From Pseudomonas sp. G.S.17 (lineage in GTDB: Bacteria; Pseudomonadota; Gammaproteobacteria; Pseudomonadales; Pseudomonadaceae), in assembly GCF_038096165.1 (NCBI RefSeq), contig NZ_CP151076.1, positions 4,957,501-5,021,500 of the forward strand: a stretch of 64,000 nucleotides of DNA, in the 5' to 3' direction. Positions 10,101-17,784 of this stretch are shown in pieces. A program made the position numbers and the translations under genes. Positions within the stretch are counted from its first letter, which is position 1, and each line of letters opens with the position of its first letter. The notes under the pieces were generated by a model. It was not told the DNA's origin. It saw nothing but the letters and a program-made list of their open reading frames with translations, and did not search any database.

Positions 10101-10300
10101 TCAGCGGGCAACTACTGCGTACACCCATGGATGTACTGACGGTGAGAAAGCGCTTGGGCATGGCTGATCCAACGCTGGAAGAACTGTTCAAGGGTTTGTT
10201 CGATCACGGTATTCACTACGACAAGATCCTGCTGCTGCACTGCCGATGCTCGGCGTTTCAATCAATCACTGGTACCGCGCATGTTTACCCGGCGCCTTGA
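7139..10300 (+). CDS. DUF6543 (dermonecrotic-toxin-like) protein with C-terminal Stv-like domain, putative polymorphic toxin
   Basis: A 1,053-residue protein without a signal peptide. It contains two related halves: 'PDQLFIRF...SLTELAI...FWARHEQTY' (about residues 75-190) and 'PDQVFIRY...SLSQALI...FWNRHQDSV' (about 380-500), an internal duplication typical of large Pseudomonas DUF6543 proteins. A hydrophobic stretch lies around 720-750 ('LAPMSFLLTPALIATLATEI'). The C-terminal 185 residues start with 'STHGYY', followed by 'PNGTELRVYAPHGHALID', which I recognise as the Stv-type putative adhesin/toxin-tip domain. There is an in-frame stop just upstream, so ATG 7139 is the first start; residue 32 (ATG 7232) is an alternative. 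No immunity-type gene follows directly. Toxin function is inferred from domain context only. Confidence 0.72.
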   Translation: MNVTETPSPNSTNSSPAIDLKKLKALRRSPAMKLVVSSPLLLKAYQQDMDCPPKLDEYVREQLVRLLRRRTARALEPDQLFIRFTHDDQPAVEGDGRERYVKKLSLTELAIISFDVPAMLALMGSTLDDRILDESFPEFTASSAMDMILNAPLASDYAALTRAFWARHEQTYCALAKLSFLHDLNTYFSRRRISLDGYRLGLDILGLTAFPENAECLESPATGTLSSASMLSLNGRRVAGAFQLKSHNTSHCFIHQPGSAAEPIEYISDDAQRMTHMLLNALNELGGPRAPDAAEDDNVLQVELSSIEGDIFAAITTVQKQLSLGYLLDNSVSTDWLKPIQPALKLISAVDLWQTRPNILPRIPSPNKTAARLMRSVMKDEHGLDINPDQVFIRYIRGKSFTPLGSARVPVTQFNTPDGLPISLSQALIGNYRVEHAEGYLDHDARTMVYIDPTEKGHAANIQELPITPQAIENHIRKIDFLPLMTRRVERFWNRHQDSVEQCLKTNFMMQAVLCLKSRLLLQSGFDMVIRTLEQLYIKPRSETIERTVLGFYLQHSVFEGVQEVYCPGLLILSEPGRPQKVLYQAGIHKALIEFDSDEAIDRYLKNAAKNQQWRKSVLNHVPLRHHRRLTYILQIWAGQRDPEEPVSILRPWTDTLYNQDAHIAATHKLCIRHLTISPFRYMAETLRQNGFMDAQDVIVTSNEVLLKYWTRQLTHLQILLAPMSFLLTPALIATLATEIGVVSLNIASANLPGARYEEKRQAMLVALSLGFLQLAPYTPLLLRSFGKLVSASKALKTSAAAISKTRGFSSLLNRSMQTRHTRLEKFFETDSLLKTWNIPGDPRFATVPVKVWKLTHKFLLWTSDRGKARTLVVSTHGYYLPWSKNTPIPNGTELRVYAPHGHALIDPSLHRVIQQQVKPFGILDNQANTLVAASNTTRAYTLTDKLLAGTSQTGKIKNYKLSKFQSPDDESYQYISHVVRDSNLSPFSGQLLRTPMDVLTVRKRLGMADPTLEELFKGLFDHGIHYDKILLLHCRCSAFQSITGTAHVYPAP

Positions 10301-10417
10301 CCTAGGGTGTTGCCCATGTAAATCCGGACCACTGTCGGGCGGAACAAATTCTCGATAGCGTGAGTAGTGGCGGCAAGCTAGCATGTAGCCCTGAACATTA
10401 TCTTCTCCGGACACTCC

Positions 10418-11899
10418 ATGCCTTTTCGCTCCGCTATTACTTCACAACGGTCGTTGCTGGTGACGTTAGTGATTCTTTTAGGGAGCGGCTTTCTCTTGAC
10501 TTCAATGCTCAGTTACTACGCGTCGCGGGCGTCTATTCGCGACAACATCATCAACACCGAACTGCCGCTGACGTCCGACACCGTCTATTCCGAGATCCAG
10601 AAAGACCTGGTGCGCCCGGTACTGATCTCGTCGATGATGGCCCGCGACACCTTCATGCGCGACTGGATTGTGGAAGGCGAACGCAACCCGGACCAAATGA
10701 CCCGTTATTTGAAAGAGGTCATGGATCATTACGGCGCCTACACTTCGTTCTTTGTTTCCAACAGCAGCCTGACGTATTACCAGGCCAAAGGCGTGCTGAA
10801 GAAAATCGACGCCCGCGAACCCCGGGACGTCTGGTATTACCGGGTCCGGGACATGGCCGCGCCGTACGAGATCAATGTCGACCCGGACATGGCCAACAAA
10901 GACAGCCTGACCTTCTTCATCAACTACAAAGTGTTTGATTACGACAACCGCTTCATCGGCGCGACCGGTGTCGGGCTGACGGTTGATGCCGTCATCAAAT
11001 TGATCGACCGCTATCAACAGCGTTATCAGCGCAGCGTGTACTTCGTCGACACCTTCGGGCGCATCGTCCTGACCGGTGCCGAGGGCGGTCCGAATGGCGC
11101 TGTCATCGGCCAGTCACTGAACAAGTTGCCCAGCATGAGCGAGTTGCACAAGCAACTGCCCAAACCGCACAGTGGCACTTATGAATACCGCTCCGAAGGT
11201 CACGAGCACTTTCTTAACGTGCGCTTCATTCCCGAACTGAACTGGTACCTGTTCGTCGACAAGCGCGAAGACACAGCACTCACCGATATTCGCCAATCGC
11301 TGTACCTGAACCTGCTGATCTGCCTGATGGTCACGCTGGTGGTCGTGTTGCTGCTGCATCGCCTGATCAACCGTTTCAAATACAAGATAGAAACCCAGGC
11401 CACCCTCGACAGCCTGACCGGCCTGCCCAATCGGCGCGGCTTCGACCTGCTGGCGTCGAAAACCCTCAAGGACACCCAGCGCGAGACCAAGCCGCTCACA
11501 GCGATGCTGCTGGACCTGGATCACTTCAAGCAACTCAACGACAGCCATGGGCATCTGGCCGGCGATGAGGTGCTGGCCGGATTCGCGGAGGATCTGAAAA
11601 GCTGCCTGCGCCAGTCGGACATCATTTGTCGTTGGGGCGGTGAAGAGTTCATCATTCTGCTCAAGGGCAGCGACACCCGAAGCGCCCAACGCATTGCCGA
11701 GAAAATTCGTCTGCTGGCTGAACAACACACCTATGTCTTCTCCGGCACACCCTTGCAGGTCACCGTCAGCGTCGGTCTGGCCGAACTGCAAGACGACGAC
11801 ACATTGCCAACCCTGATCGCCCGGGCCGACCGCGCGCTGTACGCCGCCAAGCAAAATGGGCGCAATCAGGTGTTTACCGAGGAAACGGCGAGCGCATGA
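10418..11899 (+). CDS. Membrane diguanylate cyclase with periplasmic Cache sensor
   Basis: 493 residues. An N-terminal membrane segment (about 15-35), a periplasmic double-Cache-like sensor (about 45-285, including 'GATGVGLTVDAVIKLI'), a second membrane segment (about 290-312, 'LYLNLLICLMVTLVVVLLLH') and a cytoplasmic GGDEF domain (about 330-490). The active-site loop is GGEEF near residue 407, so it should make c-di-GMP. An RQSD product-inhibition (I-) site lies five residues upstream. The signal sensed is unknown. The next gene overlaps it by 4 bases (ATGA), suggesting co-translation. Confidence 0.93.
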   Translation: MPFRSAITSQRSLLVTLVILLGSGFLLTSMLSYYASRASIRDNIINTELPLTSDTVYSEIQKDLVRPVLISSMMARDTFMRDWIVEGERNPDQMTRYLKEVMDHYGAYTSFFVSNSSLTYYQAKGVLKKIDAREPRDVWYYRVRDMAAPYEINVDPDMANKDSLTFFINYKVFDYDNRFIGATGVGLTVDAVIKLIDRYQQRYQRSVYFVDTFGRIVLTGAEGGPNGAVIGQSLNKLPSMSELHKQLPKPHSGTYEYRSEGHEHFLNVRFIPELNWYLFVDKREDTALTDIRQSLYLNLLICLMVTLVVVLLLHRLINRFKYKIETQATLDSLTGLPNRRGFDLLASKTLKDTQRETKPLTAMLLDLDHFKQLNDSHGHLAGDEVLAGFAEDLKSCLRQSDIICRWGGEEFIILLKGSDTRSAQRIAEKIRLLAEQHTYVFSGTPLQVTVSVGLAELQDDDTLPTLIARADRALYAAKQNGRNQVFTEETASA

Positions 11900-12120
11900 G
11901 CACTTCAAGCGTCGATCCGGACCGCTGCCCTGCCTGCGGATCCAGCAACCGCTGCTCTCTGGCCGACCCACGCACCGCCGATCAGGCCTGCTGGTGTTTT
12001 TCGGTGGACATCGATCCGGCAATCATCGAGGCGCTGCCGCCGGAGGTGCGCGCCAAAGCGTGCCTGTGCCCACGCTGCGCCGGCATCGAAAACGCGGGCG
12101 CTGACAAATCGGCTTCGTAG
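11896..12120 (+). CDS. Cysteine-rich CWC family protein
   Basis: A 74-residue protein with paired cysteines 'CPACGSSNRCSLAD', a 'CWCFSVDI' core and a final 'CLCPRCAG', the layout of the small CWC family, which probably binds zinc. It starts at an ATG overlapping the stop of the diguanylate cyclase gene and lies 43 bases before rsuA. No function is known for the family. Its neighbours (c-di-GMP synthesis, rRNA modification) do not by themselves give a role. Confidence 0.85.
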   Translation: MSTSSVDPDRCPACGSSNRCSLADPRTADQACWCFSVDIDPAIIEALPPEVRAKACLCPRCAGIENAGADKSAS

Positions 12121-12163
12121 ATCGCGTACCCTGTCGCCCTTCCCCACTCATATTGCCAAACCC

Positions 12164-12859
12164 ATGCGTCTTGATCGTTTCCTCAGCAACCTGCCGCGCT
12201 TCAATCGCAAGGACGTACGCCTCGCCCTGGCAGGCCGACGGGTAAAGGTTGATGGTCACGTGATCAGCGACGCGCACCATGATGTGCGTGAGTTCAGCTG
12301 TGTCGAGTTTGATGGCGAAATCCTGCAGGCTGGCAAACCGGCCCGCTACTTCATGCTGCACAAGCCCCAGGGCTGCGTCAGCGCCACCGTCGACCCGCAG
12401 CATCCGACCGTTATCGACCTGCTGGACGAGCCGGACAAACACGACTTGCACATTGCCGGCCGGCTGGACTTCAACACCACCGGTCTGATGCTGATCACCA
12501 ATGACGGGCAATGGTCGCGTCGGCTGACGCTGCCCCAGACCAGGTTGCCGAAGATCTACTATGTTGAAACCGAGCAGCTTATCAACGACCGCTACGTCGA
12601 GAAATTCGCTGCCGGTTTTTACTTCGCCTTCGAGGACATCACCACTCAGCCGGCCCGATTGACCCTGCTCGGCACGCACTCGGCCAGACTGGAAATCGTC
12701 GAGGGGCGCTACCATCAGGTCAAGCGCATGTTCGGCCACTTCGATAACAAAGTGCTGCGCCTGCATCGTGAAAGCATCGCCAGCCTGAGCCTGGACCCCG
12801 GCCTGGAGCCAGGCCAGTACCGCGCGCTGCATCCCGCGGAAATCGCGGCTATCGGCTAA
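12164..12859 (+). CDS. rsuA: 16S rRNA pseudouridine(516) synthase
   Basis: 231 residues, the same length as E. coli RsuA. An N-terminal S4 RNA-binding domain (MRLDRFLSNLP..., residues 1-60) is followed by the catalytic domain with 'AGRLDFNTTGLMLITNDGQWS', whose Asp is the catalytic residue of the RsuA/RluB/E/F family, and 'EGRYHQVKRMF' near residue 185. It isomerises U516 of 16S rRNA. RsuA rather than RluB/RluE is favoured by overall similarity and length. It is probably co-oriented with, but not necessarily co-transcribed with, the CWC gene. Confidence 0.92.
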   Translation: MRLDRFLSNLPRFNRKDVRLALAGRRVKVDGHVISDAHHDVREFSCVEFDGEILQAGKPARYFMLHKPQGCVSATVDPQHPTVIDLLDEPDKHDLHIAGRLDFNTTGLMLITNDGQWSRRLTLPQTRLPKIYYVETEQLINDRYVEKFAAGFYFAFEDITTQPARLTLLGTHSARLEIVEGRYHQVKRMFGHFDNKVLRLHRESIASLSLDPGLEPGQYRALHPAEIAAIG

Positions 12860-13156
12860 ACGACTACCGCCGGGCAGAACACGCAGTTCAATGTACGAAC
12901 GGCACTTGCGGGTTTGCCTCTCCCCTGCTTGAATCCAATCGTCGGTCCACATGTGACCGATGAGTCATGAACGCATTCTAAGAAATCCTTTTGTCGACCA
13001 GAGCCCCGGCTCCCGACAAATCGCCCGCCAATAACAATACCTGTCGAACAGATAGTTTCGGATCGACCTGGGCCCCTTAAGGCGAATGCCAACCTGTCAC
13101 GAAACTCGTGCAATTTCGATTGCGCGCAAAACTGTTTACGCCAGGAGACATACGAT
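12860..13156. other. Intergenic region upstream of phaG
   Basis: No convincing gene. The only small structure noticed is a CACGAAACTCGTG palindrome at about 13098-13110, near where phaG promoter elements would be expected. A ribosome-binding site AGGAG lies at about 13143-13147. I could not identify a confident promoter. Confidence 0.5.
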
Positions 13157-14050
13157 ATGAGGCCAGAAATCGCTGTGCTTGATATACAGGGACAGTTTCG
13201 GGTTTACACGGAGTTTTATCGGGCAGATGCCGCAGAGAAGACCATCATCCTGGTCAACGGCTCACTGGCCACCACTGCGTCATTTGCGCAGACCGTGCGT
13301 AACCTTCATCCCCAATTCAACGTGGTGCTTTACGATCAGCCCTACGCGGGCAAATCCAAGCCCCACAACGTCAACGCAACGCCGTTGACCAAAGAAGCAG
13401 AAGGCCAGATCCTGCTGGAGCTGATCGACCATTTCAACGCCGAACACATCATGTCGTTCTCGTGGGGAGGCGCGGCGGCGCTGATTGCGCTTTCGCTCCG
13501 ACCACAACGGATCGAGAAGGCTGTGATCAGTTCGTTCTCGCCGGTCGTCAACGAGCACATGCGAGATTATCTGGAGCGCGGCGTCCTGCACCTGGGTGCT
13601 CACGCGCGTTATGAAGTGGGCAACCTGGTCAACGACACGATCGGCAAGCACTTGCCGCCATTGTTCAAGCGTTTCAACTATCGGCATGTCAGCAGCCTGG
13701 AAACCCATGAGTATGACCAGATGCACTTTCACATCAGCCACGTCCTGAACCTGGATCAGAACGAGTACCTGAACGCGGCGAAAAACATCAATGTGCCGGT
13801 GCTGTTCATGAACGGCGAATGGGACGAATACACCGCCCCCGCCGATGCCAGGCTCTTTGACCAGGTAGTGAAAGACAGCACCTTCACGACGATACGCGCC
13901 ACGGGGCATTTCCTCGACATGGAACACAAAGCCGCTTGCCGCGACTCGCGTTTCGCGTTGCTGGACTACCTCACACCCCCAACGCCAACACGCAACCGTC
14001 AGACCTTCCACTACAGACAGGCCCAGACACAACATGCCTTCGCCCTCTGA
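13157..14050 (+). CDS. phaG: 3-hydroxyacyl-ACP:CoA transacylase / 3-hydroxyacyl-ACP thioesterase
   Basis: A 297-residue alpha/beta-hydrolase-fold protein that closely follows P. putida PhaG from its first residues (MRPEIAVLDIQGQ, 'VYTEFYRADAAE') to the last ('QHAFAL'). The nucleophile-elbow region 'SFSWGGAAALIAL', the acid-bearing 'NGEWDEYTAPADAR' and the histidine in 'ATGHFLDMEHKAA' are present. PhaG diverts (R)-3-hydroxyacyl groups from fatty-acid synthesis to medium-chain polyhydroxyalkanoate precursors. RhlA of rhamnolipid synthesis is the closest alternative, but no rhlB is nearby and the ends match PhaG better. It is preceded by AGGAG and stands as a single-gene unit. Confidence 0.94.
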   Translation: MRPEIAVLDIQGQFRVYTEFYRADAAEKTIILVNGSLATTASFAQTVRNLHPQFNVVLYDQPYAGKSKPHNVNATPLTKEAEGQILLELIDHFNAEHIMSFSWGGAAALIALSLRPQRIEKAVISSFSPVVNEHMRDYLERGVLHLGAHARYEVGNLVNDTIGKHLPPLFKRFNYRHVSSLETHEYDQMHFHISHVLNLDQNEYLNAAKNINVPVLFMNGEWDEYTAPADARLFDQVVKDSTFTTIRATGHFLDMEHKAACRDSRFALLDYLTPPTPTRNRQTFHYRQAQTQHAFAL

Positions 14051-14204
14051 ACCCAACGCTCGACCGAGCCGGGAAACCATTCGCCAGCGCGACAACGCCG
14101 TAATCGGCGAATGGGCTCCGTGGATCTAAGTCGGGTTTAACGGCCGACAAGAAATTAGCGCTTCAATTCAGCCGCCCATTCTGGTACAAAGTCAGCCGCT
14201 CAGA

Positions 14205-14278
14205 GCGGGTGTCGTATAATGGCATTACTCCAGCTTCCCAAGCTGATAACGAGGGTTCGATTCCCTTCACCCGCTCCA
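14205..14278 (+). tRNA. tRNA-Gly (anticodon CCC)
   Basis: A 74-base cloverleaf beginning GCGGGTG and ending CACCCGCTCCA, with CCA encoded. The anticodon loop TTCCCAA sits between CAGC and GCTG, giving anticodon CCC for glycine. The T-arm GAGGGTTCGATTCCCTT is canonical. The 7-bp acceptor stem pairs fully. Confidence 0.96.
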
Positions 14279-14388
14279 TATCACTCTTCCCCGCACCATC
14301 CCCTATCGTTTGAAATGACCTACAGCCCAGCCGTTACGGGCCTTGGTCCCCGAAGCAAACCATCCGTACCCTGCCACCGCCGCGCTAT

Positions 14389-14904
14389 TCACATCGACAG
14401 AAAACGCGTCGCTTTTTTCCACCAGGGACGTTTGGTGCGGGCTTCGTGCAGCAGCACGTTGGGCATGTCGCGCAGGCGGATCCAGGGTTCGTCTTGCCAA
14501 TGCAGCAAGTTCAAGGAAACGCCAGCCCAGTCCAGCAGGCCGATGGTCGGGCGTTCAGGGTGGCCGAGGTGATTGGCGTCACGCAGCGCCGGGACGACCT
14601 GTAGCGTCAGCCATTCACGCAGCTCGCGGTTTTGTGGGCCATGGTGGTAGACCAGCAAGGCATAAGCGCCCGATTCGCTGATCATCAGCGCATCCTGAGT
14701 CAGGCCGTGACGATGCAGGACCAGGGTGCGGCGTTGATCATGGTCGAGCTTGCGCGTCTTGCGTTCGTCGAGGAACAGGCCCATTAGATGCCCCAGATCC
14801 CGAGCGCAGAACCAGACCTGGTTTTCCAGGAGCAGCGCGTGCAGTTGGATATGGTGGCGGGTGAATAGGGTTGGGATGTGAGGATGGGACGTCGTGTAAT
14901 CCAT
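14389..14904 (-). CDS. Bro-N domain protein (phage antirepressor-like)
   Basis: 171 residues. The N-terminal ~110 residues look like a Bro-N domain: 'VWFCARDLGHLMGLFLDERKTRKLDHDQRR', 'ALMISESGAYALLVYHHGPQNRELREWLTLQVVPALR'. These occur in phage antirepressors and as isolated chromosomal genes in many pseudomonads. The rest has no recognisable domain. It lies 110 bases from the 3' end of a tRNA, convergent to it, which is a typical place for integrated elements, but no integrase or other phage gene is present. It may be a domesticated regulator or a prophage remnant. Confidence 0.75.
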   Translation of the reverse strand: MDYTTSHPHIPTLFTRHHIQLHALLLENQVWFCARDLGHLMGLFLDERKTRKLDHDQRRTLVLHRHGLTQDALMISESGAYALLVYHHGPQNRELREWLTLQVVPALRDANHLGHPERPTIGLLDWAGVSLNLLHWQDEPWIRLRDMPNVLLHEARTKRPWWKKATRFLSM

Positions 14905-15438
14905 TTGAATATTTCCGTATCAGCCTAAGGCCAGTACCCTCGTCGCCAAACAAAGGTGGCAGCTGTGTGCGGGTTGGCGAACCGGTACGGACACCCGGCA
15001 GACCCGAAGGTCTCCCACACACAACAGCCATAACAAAACGCAGGCACAAACATGCCGCGAATGCAGGTTGATGTACAGGTTCCGTAACCAGATCGCCAAA
15101 TCCGGTGCTGAGTTTTCAGCAGTCGACGAGGTTAAATCCCCCGCCCTGCCGGAACAAGCTGACAAATGTAGGACGCGCCGCCGCAAGGTGTGGGAGTTGC
15201 CGACTGCATTCTATGTTTTGGCAAATCAAACCACCCGTTCGCTGAACCCGTTGGAGGCTTGCCCGCGAACCAGGCACCGCGGTAGGCGAGACGATCGCGT
15301 TATGGTTCTTCGCGGGCAAGCCTCGCTCCAACGGAGTCGTGTTCAAATCTGGCATATCACCTCGCGAATAAGTTCGCTCAGTGAAATGCGATTTCGCAGA
15401 CACCGCCAAACGCGCGCGGGCAAGGTCAACAGCCGGGA
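14905..15438. other. Long intergenic region containing one REP pair
   Basis: 534 bases between the Bro-N gene and the 107-residue protein gene. Apart from the REP pair at 15249-15333, I see no gene with credible codon usage or ribosome-binding site. Several short open frames exist on both strands but resemble no known protein. Confidence 0.6.
15249..15333. repeat. REP pair (GGCTTGCCCGCGAA class)
   Basis: Left arm at 15249-15269, right arm at 15309-15333 (GGGCAAGCCTCGCTCCAACG), pairing across a 39-base loop. The left arm lacks a GCGA tetranucleotide present in the other copies. The same class recurs at 48163-48270. Confidence 0.88.
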
Positions 15439-15762
15439 TTAAACCTTCACCCGCCGCTCCACCACGATTTCCGGCAGGTCGAGCCGGCGCATGTAGACGC
15501 GCAGCGGTTCGGTGATGCGCAGGCGGTCGTCAATGTTTTGTTCGAGCAGCAGTTGCAGGCGTTCCCGGCTCAGGGTCATGAGTTCGTTGTCTGCCGGCGA
15601 CCAGACGAATTCGCAGGTGGGCGTGATGCTGTCGTCGGCGACGTCCATGCCGAAGGAGTCTTCGCTGAAGCGCACGATATGGCGATGGGCCTTGTGGTGG
15701 TAGCCGACGAACCCGGCGAGTCGGTCGGCTGCTTCACAGATAGCGCTGGAGGTGGTTTTCAT
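15439..15762 (-). CDS. Hypothetical protein, 107 residues
   Basis: Not recognised. It is acidic to neutral with no membrane segment or signal peptide and reads as a small soluble protein ('GYHHKAHRHIVRFSEDSFGMDVADDSITPTCEFVW'). An AGAGG ribosome-binding site precedes the ATG at 15762. It lies 56 bases downstream of yiaY on the same strand, so it is probably in the same transcript, separated by the hairpin at 15786-15810. Coding likelihood is supported by position, ribosome-binding site and good third-position GC bias. Confidence 0.7.
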   Translation of the reverse strand: MKTTSSAICEAADRLAGFVGYHHKAHRHIVRFSEDSFGMDVADDSITPTCEFVWSPADNELMTLSRERLQLLLEQNIDDRLRITEPLRVYMRRLDLPEIVVERRVKV

Positions 15763-15785
15763 CGATGACCTCTGGAGAAGTTCGA

Positions 15786-15810
15786 GCCCGCGATTCGCCG
15801 AATCGCGGGC
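15786..15810. other. Perfect hairpin between yiaY and the downstream gene
   Basis: GCCCGCGATTCG and CGAATCGCGGGC form a 12-bp perfect stem with a one-base loop. There is no T-run on the minus strand, so it is more likely an mRNA-stabilising or attenuating structure than an intrinsic terminator. Confidence 0.6.
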
Positions 15811-15818
15811 AATGGCGA

Positions 15819-16967
15819 TCAGAGTGCGCGACGAAAGATGTCTTCGATCTGCAGTTGATCGGCAGGTCGCGGGTTGGTCAGGCCGCAGGCGTCTTTGAGG
15901 GCATTGGCGGCCAGAATCGGGAAGTCTTCTTCCTTGACGCCCAGCGCGGTGAGGCCCGGTGGAATGTCGATGGAGCTCGACAGGCTGCGGATTGCCGCAA
16001 TCGCCGCACGGGCGCCCTCTTCAGGGGACAGGCCGCGGGTGTCTGCGCCCATGGCGTGGGCAACGTCGCTCAGGCGGGCCGGGCAAACGCTGGCGTTGAA
16101 GCTTTGCACGTGGGGCAGCAAAACCGCGTTACACACGCCGTGCGGCAGATCATAGAAGCCGCCCAACTGGTGCGCCATGGCATGCACGAAACCCAGGGAC
16201 GCGTTGTTGAAAGCCATGCCCGCGAGGAATTGTGCGTAGGCCATGTTTTCCCGTGCGGTCAAATCCGAACCATCCACCACGGCCTTGTGCAGGTTTTCGG
16301 CGATCAGCGCCATGGCCTTGAGTGCGCAGGCGTCGGTGATCGGCGTTGCGGCAGTCGAGACATAGGCTTCGATGGCGTGAGTCAGGGCGTCCATGCCGGT
16401 AGCCGCAGTCAGTGACTTCGGCATCTTGGCCATCATCGCCGGGTCGTTGACCGACAACAGCGGCGTGACGTTGCGATCAACGATGGCCATTTTCACGTGG
16501 CGCACTTCATCGGTAATGATGCAGAAACGGGTCATTTCGCTGGCGGTGCCGGCGGTGGTGTTGATGGCGATCAGCGGCAATTGCGGCTTGGTGGAACGGT
16601 CCACACCTTCGTAATCACTGATGTGCCCGCCATTGGTGGCGCACAACGCGATCCCTTTGGCGCAGTCATGGGGCGAACCGCCTCCCAGGGAAATCACGAA
16701 ATCGCATTCACGTTCGCGCAGCATGGCCAGGCCATTTTCAACATTGCTGACGGTCGGGTTGGGCCTGGCGCCATCGTAGACCACCGAGTCGATGCCCTGC
16801 TCCACCAGCAAACCGGCGATCTGCGCGGCCAGTCCGGCTTTGGCCAAGCCGGCGTCGGTAACGATCAACGCCTTGAGAAAGCCGTAATTGCGGATGGCTT
16901 GCATGGCCTCATCGAGGCAACCCAGGCCCATGATGTTCACGGAGGGTATGAAAAAAGTGCTGCTCAT
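15819..16967 (-). CDS. yiaY: Iron-containing alcohol dehydrogenase
   Basis: 382 residues, essentially collinear with E. coli YiaY ([11 protein letters not shown]..., '[16 protein letters not shown]', '[18 protein letters not shown]'). The metal ligands of group III dehydrogenases can be seen: Asp and His in '[12 protein letters not shown]', and the two histidines of '[25 protein letters not shown]'. It binds NAD(P) through the GGGSPHD loop. It oxidises short alcohols or diols; the precise substrate in this strain is unknown. GAGGA lies 6 bases before ATG 16967. In some pseudomonads close homologues (ercA) belong to the ethanol-oxidation regulon, but no pqq or exa gene is next to it here. Confidence 0.9.
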   Translation of the reverse strand: MSSTFFIPSVNIMGLGCLDEAMQAIRNYGFLKALIVTDAGLAKAGLAAQIAGLLVEQGIDSVVYDGARPNPTVSNVENGLAMLRERECDFVISLGGGSPHDCAKGIALCATNGGHISDYEGVDRSTKPQLPLIAINTTAGTASEMTRFCIITDEVRHVKMAIVDRNVTPLLSVNDPAMMAKMPKSLTAATGMDALTHAIEAYVSTAATPITDACALKAMALIAENLHKAVVDGSDLTARENMAYAQFLAGMAFNNASLGFVHAMAHQLGGFYDLPHGVCNAVLLPHVQSFNASVCPARLSDVAHAMGADTRGLSPEEGARAAIAAIRSLSSSIDIPPGLTALGVKEEDFPILAANALKDACGLTNPRPADQLQIEDIFRRAL

Positions 16968-17101
16968 GACGGATCCTCATTGCTAACGATCAGCCGAGCG
17001 ATTGCACAACAACCCGGCGGGGGGAATGCTTGCAGCATGAGCGCTGGCAACGAGCATGAGGTTGATCCAGCTCAAGGAACCGACAGGTTCTCGACCGGCG
17101 T

Positions 17102-17599
17102 TTACTCGGGAATGGTGCGCGTACGGTTGCAGTGCGCCAGGTGAATGACATCGAAGTCATACCTGGACCAGGTCGCAGCCGGCGGGCTCGGCTCATCGAA
17201 ACTGAAGCGGTACCTCAGCTGAATCCCCGGATTGCAGCGGGTCCTCGAATCGGCGGCCGAGCGAGACATCGCGTATTTCCACCAGCGATCAACCACGCAA
17301 ACGAGTTGCGGGGCATCTGCCTCAGTCATGCAGACACCCTGCGCCGCCGCGAACAGGGCCCGGATTTGCTCCGGGTTCTTACCGCGAACAAATTGTTGCG
17401 AGATGATCTGCCCGCGCTCGATATTGTTGAAAAGATCGCGGCCGCCGCCTCGAACCTGCATCACGACCTCCGCGAACGGGTCATCGGGCAAGCCTGAATA
17501 ATCGTGTTGCGAGGCAGTGCTGACGGTGCAAGCCGGCAGCGACGCGGCAATCACTGCGAGCAACAAGGGGCGATGGGCTTTTCTGATCTGAATGGACAT
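17102..17599 (-). CDS. Putative outer-membrane or periplasmic lipoprotein, unknown function
   Basis: 165 residues. An N-terminal positively charged stretch and hydrophobic core end in 'AASLPAC', an acceptable lipobox with Cys at about residue 24, so the mature protein is probably lipidated. The rest contains three further cysteines and no domain I recognise. It stands alone between yiaY and the methyltransferase gene, all on the minus strand. Confidence 0.7.
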   Translation of the reverse strand: MSIQIRKAHRPLLLAVIAASLPACTVSTASQHDYSGLPDDPFAEVVMQVRGGGRDLFNNIERGQIISQQFVRGKNPEQIRALFAAAQGVCMTEADAPQLVCVVDRWWKYAMSRSAADSRTRCNPGIQLRYRFSFDEPSPPAATWSRYDFDVIHLAHCNRTRTIPE

Positions 17600-17784
17600 G
17601 CTGGAACCTGCGCAAAGGGCGCCAGCGCTTGAATATTCATCCCCTGCGCCAGCTTCGTAACGCAGGACTTTGCCCGCCGGCGGGCTCGGCGAGAATCCGA
17701 CAGATGTCGGGGGTGGATGATTTTCAGCCGAGTCCTACACGCTCGTAAGACCCGTACCTCGACAACCCGAGACTGTGCTGACAG

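Noticed and set aside
13157..14050. RhlA (rhamnolipid precursor synthase) instead of PhaG
   Set aside because: Both ends and much of the body match PhaG more closely, and there is no rhlB or rhlC nearby.
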